Shown piece by piece: positions 46,175 to 53,000 of a DNA stretch of 64,000 nucleotides. The notes beneath the pieces were generated by a model. It saw only the letters and a list, made by a program, of their open reading frames with translations, had not been told where the DNA came from and ran no database searches. Position 1 is the first letter of the stretch; each line of letters begins with the position of its first letter. The DNA is taken from positions 1-64,000 of the forward strand of contig JAYVSZ010000031.1 in assembly GCA_043774925.1 (NCBI GenBank). The letters are read 5' to 3'. The DNA comes from JAYVSZ01 sp043774925. GTDB lineage: Bacteria; Pseudomonadota; Gammaproteobacteria; Burkholderiales; Methylophilaceae. Both the position numbers and the translations under genes were made by a program.

Positions 46175-46738
46175 TTACAAGCCACGGACTTCATGCAGTA
46201 AATCGTCTGCCGTCACAAAACCATCCAGCCTTATCCATCTATCGCCCTTGCCGCCTTTAATCAGCGTGACTGGTGCATGATTCATCTTGTCGCCACGATA
46301 CACGCTCATGGCTTTTTGAACCGCGATGCTGGCTTCTTCGGTGCCCGTGTAATGCTGCCAAAATTTCCCTGCGTGTACTTTTTCTGCATAAGCAGCGAGC
46401 TGTTTTGGCGTGTCATGTTCAGGATCAATCGAGATAGACACCAAGTGCACCTTCTCAATCTCCGCTCCCAGCTTGCCTTGCAGCCTATATATTGTTTGGC
46501 TGGTCATCGGACAAATCGCCGAACATGAGGTATAAATAAAGCTGACCACGACAATACGGCCATCGTTAATCTCATCCAAAAACTGCACTTTTTTACCGTC
46601 CTGCCGAATCATTTGCACATTGGGTAGCGTAAAATTAACCTCAGCGCGTTTAATATCAGCCGTATCTTTAGCATGAGCGCCGCCAACATTTAAAAATATT
46701 GATAGCAGCACAGGTAATAAATATTTCATTTTTCTCAT
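46175..46738 (-). CDS. SCO1/SenC family copper-dependent thioredoxin-like protein
   Basis: 187 residues from ATG 46738 (ATG 46747 and TTG 46771 also in frame). A signal peptide (LLPVLLSIFLNVGGAHA) leads a thioredoxin fold with the copper motif CSAIC (CxxxC) and the third ligand histidine in DPEHDTP. Such proteins hand copper to oxidases or keep metal-site thiols reduced. Its place behind a multicopper oxidase suggests copper loading of that enzyme. Confidence 0.9.
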   Translation of the reverse strand: MRKMKYLLPVLLSIFLNVGGAHAKDTADIKRAEVNFTLPNVQMIRQDGKKVQFLDEINDGRIVVVSFIYTSCSAICPMTSQTIYRLQGKLGAEIEKVHLVSISIDPEHDTPKQLAAYAEKVHAGKFWQHYTGTEEASIAVQKAMSVYRGDKMNHAPVTLIKGGKGDRWIRLDGFVTADDLLHEVRGL

Positions 46739-46760
46739 GTTAAACATTCCAATCAAACGT

Positions 46761-48554
46761 TTAAGGTACAATCCAAGCCGACATAGGCACTAGCTTTGGT
46801 TTGGCGACATCGTCAAAACGCACAATATACGCGCCTTTAGAGGCAAATCGCTGCGCAACTCCAAGGCTCATACGCGGGTAAATTGTGGTGCTTTTGCCAG
46901 TTGCTTGCACTGGCGCTGATTCTGCAGTCGGCTTCTCTTGTGATTTTTCGTCAACGCCCTCAACCTCCACTTTTTTAGCGACGCGCGGAACCCGCGTTGA
47001 CCAGCGCATGACCTGACGCACACGATCGCGCTGCTCCGATTTTCCAGTTTCACTTCTACTGAGCATACTTTCCGCGCGCTCTAATAAATAATCCCGATAA
47101 AGATTATCCAACATTTCCGTCATGGTTTCAGACAAGAAATCCAGCGCAAAATAAGCCTCTGCTTGCAAGGGCTCATCTTCGATAGGGATTTGATTAAAGC
47201 GCATCCAGCTATGGAAATAATTCAGATTAATTTGTCTTTTTTCGGGCAACTCATAAGGATAAATCATTTTTAGCGACTGCTTCCAGTTGTCCGCCACGGC
47301 CAGCTGTTCGCCACCAGATAGCCGACCCGAAACATAAACGGTCGCTTTCGGCGCAGGCATGGCGTTCAACAAACTCAAGTCCGCCTCATTGAGCCACAGC
47401 ATCACAGCATCTTGCTCGCTAAGGCCATCCAACGCCTTTCTAAGGGCAGCTAAATCCCCAGTTGGCAAGGGACGATTATCAACCGCAATACCCGCATCTT
47501 TAAACGATTCACCTAGTGCCGCTGCCGCGCCCAATCCAAGGGCATTCTCGCGGAAAATCTGTACGATTCGATGCGGCGCTTGCTTTGGCTCATCGACAAA
47601 ATACTTGGCCAGCACATCCGCCTCTAGCTTTAGGCCGCGCTGAAAATAAATGGAATAGACGTTTTCGCCTGTATCTACAGGCAAATCAACACTGGGCAAC
47701 CAACAAGGAATTCGATTTTCTTCGCAGAACGCATGCACGGGCTGCCAAGTGGCACCAGAAAGCCCTGAAAGCAAGGCAAATACTGGCTCTTTTTGATTAT
47801 ATTCCTGCAGCTGCTGCTGCCATGTAGCGGGTTCGCCGTGCAAATCCCACACATGCAGTACCCATTTGCGTTCCGTGCCTAGCACCAGCTCCGCTGCGGT
47901 GACCATGTGCCGACGCCCGCTGCGCTTGCTTCCCAGCATGGTGCTGCCATTTTTTTGTGTAAAGCCGCGCTCCAACACACGCAGCAACATTCTGCGACGC
48001 TCTGGGTCTGCATCTGGCGTAATCACCGTGGCAAAATGCACTTCGTCTTTGCTCACGCCAGGCGAATAATGCTGGGATAATTGCTTGAGATAAACAGTTA
48101 AAACGCGCAATTCGTCATTTTGTAATGTGTAGCGCGGCATCAGCACGCTCATTGGCTGATCCCCCACATTAACGCCCTGCTTAATTGCCTTGGCTAAAGT
48201 GGCATCCGTATAGGCTGCATGCGCTAAATTGAAACGTTTTCCGCTGCGCGGATCCATGGTGGCTTGCAGTGCATCACCCGTTCTGTAAAGAAAATTGCCC
48301 GTAATTGGCGGCACTTGAATATCACCTTCTACCGAACCCATGCCACTTGGACGATGGCAAGCTACGCACGCAGCCTGCTTGCCAGCGACTTCATCCTCAC
48401 CCCTAAAACCCTTGAGCGGCTGGCCTGAAGGCAATATGCCATCCACATAAATGCGGTGTCCAGCCTCTATATCGCTGATGCCTGCGAAAGCACTGGACGA
48501 GGCAACGAACAACAATTGCACACACAAGCAAAGTCGCAGCCAAAAACTTAACAT
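46761..48554 (-). CDS. cytochrome c fused to a periplasmic-binding-protein-like domain
   Basis: 597 residues. A signal peptide (about 1-24) precedes a class I cytochrome c domain with one heme site CVACH (about 61-65) and a candidate Met ligand in QPMSVLMPRYTL. From about 165 to 490 there is a type I periplasmic-binding-protein-like domain (HFATVITPDADPERRRML, KWVLHVWDLHGEP, RIVQIFRENALGLG). The tail is lysine- and glutamate-rich. Fusion of these two is uncommon. It may accept electrons from the oxidase or bind its substrate (inference). Comparable in gene order to the c-type cytochrome MofC of Leptothrix. Confidence 0.8.
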   Translation of the reverse strand: MLSFWLRLCLCVQLLFVASSSAFAGISDIEAGHRIYVDGILPSGQPLKGFRGEDEVAGKQAACVACHRPSGMGSVEGDIQVPPITGNFLYRTGDALQATMDPRSGKRFNLAHAAYTDATLAKAIKQGVNVGDQPMSVLMPRYTLQNDELRVLTVYLKQLSQHYSPGVSKDEVHFATVITPDADPERRRMLLRVLERGFTQKNGSTMLGSKRSGRRHMVTAAELVLGTERKWVLHVWDLHGEPATWQQQLQEYNQKEPVFALLSGLSGATWQPVHAFCEENRIPCWLPSVDLPVDTGENVYSIYFQRGLKLEADVLAKYFVDEPKQAPHRIVQIFRENALGLGAAAALGESFKDAGIAVDNRPLPTGDLAALRKALDGLSEQDAVMLWLNEADLSLLNAMPAPKATVYVSGRLSGGEQLAVADNWKQSLKMIYPYELPEKRQINLNYFHSWMRFNQIPIEDEPLQAEAYFALDFLSETMTEMLDNLYRDYLLERAESMLSRSETGKSEQRDRVRQVMRWSTRVPRVAKKVEVEGVDEKSQEKPTAESAPVQATGKSTTIYPRMSLGVAQRFASKGAYIVRFDDVAKPKLVPMSAWIVP

Positions 48555-48571
48555 CTTAAAATAACGCTAAA

Positions 48572-49234
48572 TTAGCGGGCTGCAGCGTTTACAGCTAACA
48601 GCTCAAGATCGTAAATCAAGACTGCGTCTGGTCCGACTTTTGGCGCCTTGCCAGCTAAACCAAACCCTAAATCAGGCGGCAAAAAAACTTGCCATTTTGA
48701 GCCTACAGGCATCAATTTAAGCGCTTCCTTCAGGCCTGGTATCAGCGCAGAAACCTTGATATTAGACGGGCTTCCAGCTGCAGACTGCTCAAACACCGTG
48801 CCATCGATCAAGCTGCCTTTATATTGACACTTTACAACATCATTTTCCGTTGGCTTTGCGCCTGCACCTGGCTTAAGCACCTTGTATTGCAGGCCATTCT
48901 TGAGTTTAACCACGCCCGGTTTGCGCTGATTTTCATCCAAAAATCCATAGCCTGATTTTTGATTGGTGACGCTTTGGTGCAGTTGACTGCGATTAGGCTT
49001 CATAAACTTGCGCACGCGTGGTTGTGCCACATCGCCATCAGCTGCCTGTTGCATCAACTCTTGCTTACTCGCAGGCACGTCAGCTGGCACTGCCGCTTCC
49101 TCAGTCGTCGTTGCTTCGCTAGCCGCATCAACAGGCGCTGCCACCGCTTCTTCCGCATAAACTGGGCTTGCGCCAAATGCACAAGCCAATAACAACGGCA
49201 AGCACAAGCGACTGACAGTGATTTTAATGTTCAT
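48572..49234 (-). CDS. FKBP-type peptidyl-prolyl isomerase (second of pair)
   Basis: 220 residues. A signal peptide (to about 27, SPVYA) is followed by an Ala/Glu-rich linker and a C-terminal FKBP domain (about 105-215: GLQYKVLKPGAG, VKCQYKGSLIDGTVFEQS, FLPPDLGFG). Some FK506-pocket residues of the standard family are changed. It assists periplasmic folding. Paralogue of the next gene upstream; both carry GFLDENQRKPGVV or AFLDENKKKPGVV before the domain. Confidence 0.9.
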   Translation of the reverse strand: MNIKITVSRLCLPLLLACAFGASPVYAEEAVAAPVDAASEATTTEEAAVPADVPASKQELMQQAADGDVAQPRVRKFMKPNRSQLHQSVTNQKSGYGFLDENQRKPGVVKLKNGLQYKVLKPGAGAKPTENDVVKCQYKGSLIDGTVFEQSAAGSPSNIKVSALIPGLKEALKLMPVGSKWQVFLPPDLGFGLAGKAPKVGPDAVLIYDLELLAVNAAAR

Positions 49235-49280
49235 AGCAATTCCATTCCAAAAAGGTTACTTCTTATAACGCATGAAAAGC

Positions 49281-49985
49281 TTATTTGATAGACACCAATT
49301 CCATATCAAATATCAATGTTTCGTTTGGGCCAATTTCTGCGCCCACAGCACGTGGGCCATAGGCAAGCTGGCTTGGAATCACTACTTGCCAATGCGAGCC
49401 AACTGGCATTAATTTTAACGCTTGCTTCATGCCTTGAATAAGCTGCGCCACCTGCATGCTCGCTGGTGCGCCCGCATCATTTGCATCAAACTGTGTGCCC
49501 GCAATGGTTGTACCGCGATAATTCATCTCGATGGTATCTGTTTCAACAGGCGTTTTACCATTACCCGCCTTAATAACGCGGTATTGCAAGCCATTTGGCA
49601 TGACCACCACACCCGGTTTTTTCTTATTTTCATCTAAGAAAGCTTTACCTTTACGAATGTTCTCGGCCGCAGCAATGGCATGTGCGCTTTTAATATTGCG
49701 ACGTAAATCAGATTGAAAATTATTGAGCACTTTGCGTAATTCTTCTTCAGAAAGTAGCAGCGGCTTGCCGCTTGCGCTATCTTTCAGGCCTTTAATAAAC
49801 TGGTCAATATCCATTTCGACGCCGTCTTTTACAAAGGTACGTGCCGTTTGTGCGCCGACTGCATAGCTGGTCATTTGTTTATTGCTGTCAAAATTGGCAG
49901 GTTTATCTGCTTTAACTTCCTCAGCAAATACTGAAGTAGCGCTCATAAAAAAAATGCAGGCAATGCCTGCAAAAATTGGTTTCAT
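49281..49985 (-). CDS. Mip-like FKBP-type peptidyl-prolyl isomerase (first of pair)
   Basis: 234 residues. Signal peptide MKPIFAGIACIFFMSATSVFA, an FKBP N-terminal dimerisation domain (about 35-120, SYAVGAQTARTFVKDGVEMDIDQFIKG quoted in part) and a C-terminal FKBP domain (NYRGTTIAGTQFDAN, AYGPRAVGAEIGPNETLIFDMEL). AAGGAGTT precedes the ATG. It follows the oxidase gene after a strong hairpin, like MofB after MofA in Leptothrix, and probably helps fold the oxidase in the periplasm. Confidence 0.92.
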   Translation of the reverse strand: MKPIFAGIACIFFMSATSVFAEEVKADKPANFDSNKQMTSYAVGAQTARTFVKDGVEMDIDQFIKGLKDSASGKPLLLSEEELRKVLNNFQSDLRRNIKSAHAIAAAENIRKGKAFLDENKKKPGVVVMPNGLQYRVIKAGNGKTPVETDTIEMNYRGTTIAGTQFDANDAGAPASMQVAQLIQGMKQALKLMPVGSHWQVVIPSQLAYGPRAVGAEIGPNETLIFDMELVSIK

Positions 49986-50012
49986 TTTCTTTAACTCCTT
50001 GTTTTTAGTAAG

Positions 50013-50037
50013 GGATGCTAGCCAGAGGCTAGCATCC
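50013..50037. other. intercistronic hairpin between the multicopper oxidase and FKBP genes
   Basis: GGATGCTAGCC, AGA, GGCTAGCATCC: a perfect 11-bp stem with a 3-base loop, 11 bases after the oxidase stop. No T run follows on the minus strand, so it may protect the oxidase message or partly attenuate the downstream genes rather than terminate fully. Confidence 0.75.
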
Positions 50038-50048
50038 GATTACCTTAA

Positions 50049-53000
50049 TTATCGCACAAGTACACTAGCAGAGGTTGCTGACCAATTGCTGCTACCAGTC
50101 ACGTTTGATGCTCTTACGCGATACTGATAGGTTTGACCAGTGACAACGCCTGCATCTGTGTAACCTAACGTATTGCTACCAGGCAGGTTCGCCACAGTTT
50201 GCCATCCAGAGAAATTATTACCAAAGATTCTGATACGTCTTTGCACTGTGACTGTTGCTGTGTTGTTACTTGTTGCATTCCAAGCTAGTACTACATTGTG
50301 AGAGCCTAGTGTAGAAGTCGCACTAGCCAACACTACTGTAGTTGGTGCTGTACGTAGATCAACAGTTGCTGCACCGCTTGCTGCCCCAGTTTGGCTAGTT
50401 GCAGCCGCTACTGGCAATACTTGGAACTGATACAACGCTTGGTTCATTGTGGTGGTAATAGTCGCTGTAATAACGCCACCAGTACCTGCCGCAGTGAGTG
50501 ACCCTACTACTTGCGCAGCTGGCACCGTTGTCCAAGCACCATTGTTACGTTTCACTTGCACAATGTAGCCTGTTTCACCTACAGAGTTATCACCCCAGCT
50601 CAATGTCAACGTGTTAGCGCTGAGCAATCTTGCTGAGCCGATGCTGGCTGCATTTAAGGTTGCAAGTGTTCTTGCAGTTGCTGTAATTGCAGCTGAAGGC
50701 ACACCGTTTGACCCTGTAATGACTACGCTGAAAGTATACACAGTGTAAGGTGTTAAACCTGTTACTACACCTGGTGCAGTTGATGTGACTACTGCACCAA
50801 TACCACCTGCTGGTGTAGCTGTCATGAGTGCATTACCGCCACCCACTGGGCTAGTCCAGCTTACATTTGCTGCTACATCAGTAACGCCTGTTATTACAAG
50901 TGCTGTTGCAGGAAGTGCATTAGTGGTTGCATTAGCCGTAGTTGCTGCTGATGCTACACCATTACTACCCGTTACTACCACGCTAAATGTGTAAGTCGTG
51001 TTAGGTGTCATGCCAGCTAAGCTTACGCCATTGCCCGCACCATTTGGTGTTACAACTACACCCGCAGCTGGTGATACTGTTAATGCTGCGCTACCGCCGC
51101 TTGCAGGATTTGTCCAAGCAACACTTGCACTAGTAGCCGTTACAGCGGATACCGTTACACCTGTCGCAGCTAGGGCATTGGTGGTTGCATTGGCCGTAGT
51201 TGCTGCTGATGCTACACCACTTGAGCCTGTCACAACTACGCTGAAGGTATAAGCAGTGTTAGGTGTCATGCCTGTTACTGTTGCAGTATTGCCAGCCTGA
51301 ACCACCGTTGCAGCTGGTGATACAGTTAACACTGCATTACCACTTGCGCTAGTCCAAGCCACGTTTGCACTTGTTGCTGTTACACCACTTACTGCTAAAC
51401 CTGTAGCTGCTGCGGCACTAGTCGTTGCATTGGCCGTAGTTGCTGCCGATGCTACACCATTTGAGCCAGTCACTACTACGCTGAAGCTATAAGCCGTGTC
51501 AGGTGTCATGCCTGTTACTGTTGCAGTATTGCCAGCCTGAACCACAGTTGCAGCTGGTGATACTGTTAACACTGCATTGCCACTCGCGCTAGTCCAAGCC
51601 ACGTTTGCGCTTGTTGCTGTTACACCACTTACGCCTAAGCCTGTTGCTGCTGCGGCATTCGTTGTGGATGTTGTCGTAGCAGCTGGCGATGTACCGCCAT
51701 TTGCACCTGTTACTACCACGCTAAATGTATACAGTGTATTAGCTGTCATACCAGTAAAGCTTGCGCCATTACCAGCACCATTTGGCACTACAACCACACC
51801 TGCAGCTGGTGACACTGTTACTGCTGCGTTGCCACCACTTGCTGGGTTTACCCAAGCAATTGTTGCCGTAGTGTCTGTTACAGCACTTACTGCTAAGCCT
51901 GTTGCTGCAGCTACCGTTGTTTTGGCAGTTGTAGTCACGGCTGGTGCCGCACCACCTGCATTACTTAATACCACACTAAAGGTATATGTCGTATCTGATG
52001 CTAAGCCTGTCACATTAAGTGGACTAACTGCTGGCGTAATGGTTTGCACTATACCATTAGCATCCGTCACTGTGACTGTTGTGGTAGTAGGGGCAACGTT
52101 AGCGTTATACCAAGTTAAACCGACTGTGGTATCTGTTACCGCGCCAATCGTTAGGCCAGCCGCAGGTACTAAAGCCGCTGTTTTAACTACTGTATTAGAA
52201 GCATCAGCAATACCCATTTGGTTGTATGCCGCTATTGTGTAAGTGTAAGTCACACTCGCTACTGCATTAAAGTTATCAGCAAATGAGGTTGCATTAGCAA
52301 TCACATTAAAGATTGCTGCTGGCAAACCATCATCACTCGTACGCACCACTTTGTAACCAATTTCATTTTTTGGGTTGCCTAGGTTAGCTTGGTTAACTAG
52401 ATTACCATTGATATCTAATGCTGCTACTGGATCACTTGGTGTAGGGTCTGTCCAGCTCAACACATTGCCATTTAAGGCTAAGTCAGCAATAGTGTCTGGA
52501 CGATTCACCGCAAAACCATTTGGTGCAACTGCATTTTTGTCATTCCAGTAATCGAACACGAATGGACGCATAAAGTCATTTTCTTCGTGACCAAGGATAT
52601 GACAGTGCCACACATATTCCCAACCATAGTCTTCCACTTTATTGCTGACCACGGCTGGGTTACCCGTTGCTGGATCCACTTGCGTGAAGCCTTCAATAAT
52701 ATTTGGACCAACAGGTTGTGAAGGATCACGTGCACGCACACTGTTTGGCAAGCCGAACGGTAGTTTTGGTGCTTTAGCACGTACTGCAACAACGATATCC
52801 TCCAACGGGTTCATAATCACTGTTTCTTTCCAACCAATTTCATCATCTGTTGGCGATTTCAATGTGCCATCCCATCCCATACGGTTAATGACTTGCACAT
52901 TCACTAAGTGGAAGTGCACTGGGTGAGAATCCACACCATTGTGCGTAATTTTCCAAAATTGCGTTTCGCCATCCGTTACTTTTTCAGTCACTGGGTCAAC

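Noticed and set aside
47516..47827. 103-codon plus-strand frame inside the cytochrome fusion gene
   Set aside because: Arg/His/Ala-rich shadow of the opposite strand with no motif or signal.
50900..51900. Regularly spaced repeats that could be taken for a CRISPR array
   Set aside because: The period is 240 bases, in frame, and codes for protein modules. There are no short repeats with unique spacers and no cas genes.
51577..52242. 221-codon open frame opposite the fibronectin-like repeats
   Set aside because: It is the complement of a low-complexity Ala/Val/Thr-rich coding region, which gives long antisense frames. It has no start site or known motif. Frames at 50785, 50998 and 52642 are the same case.
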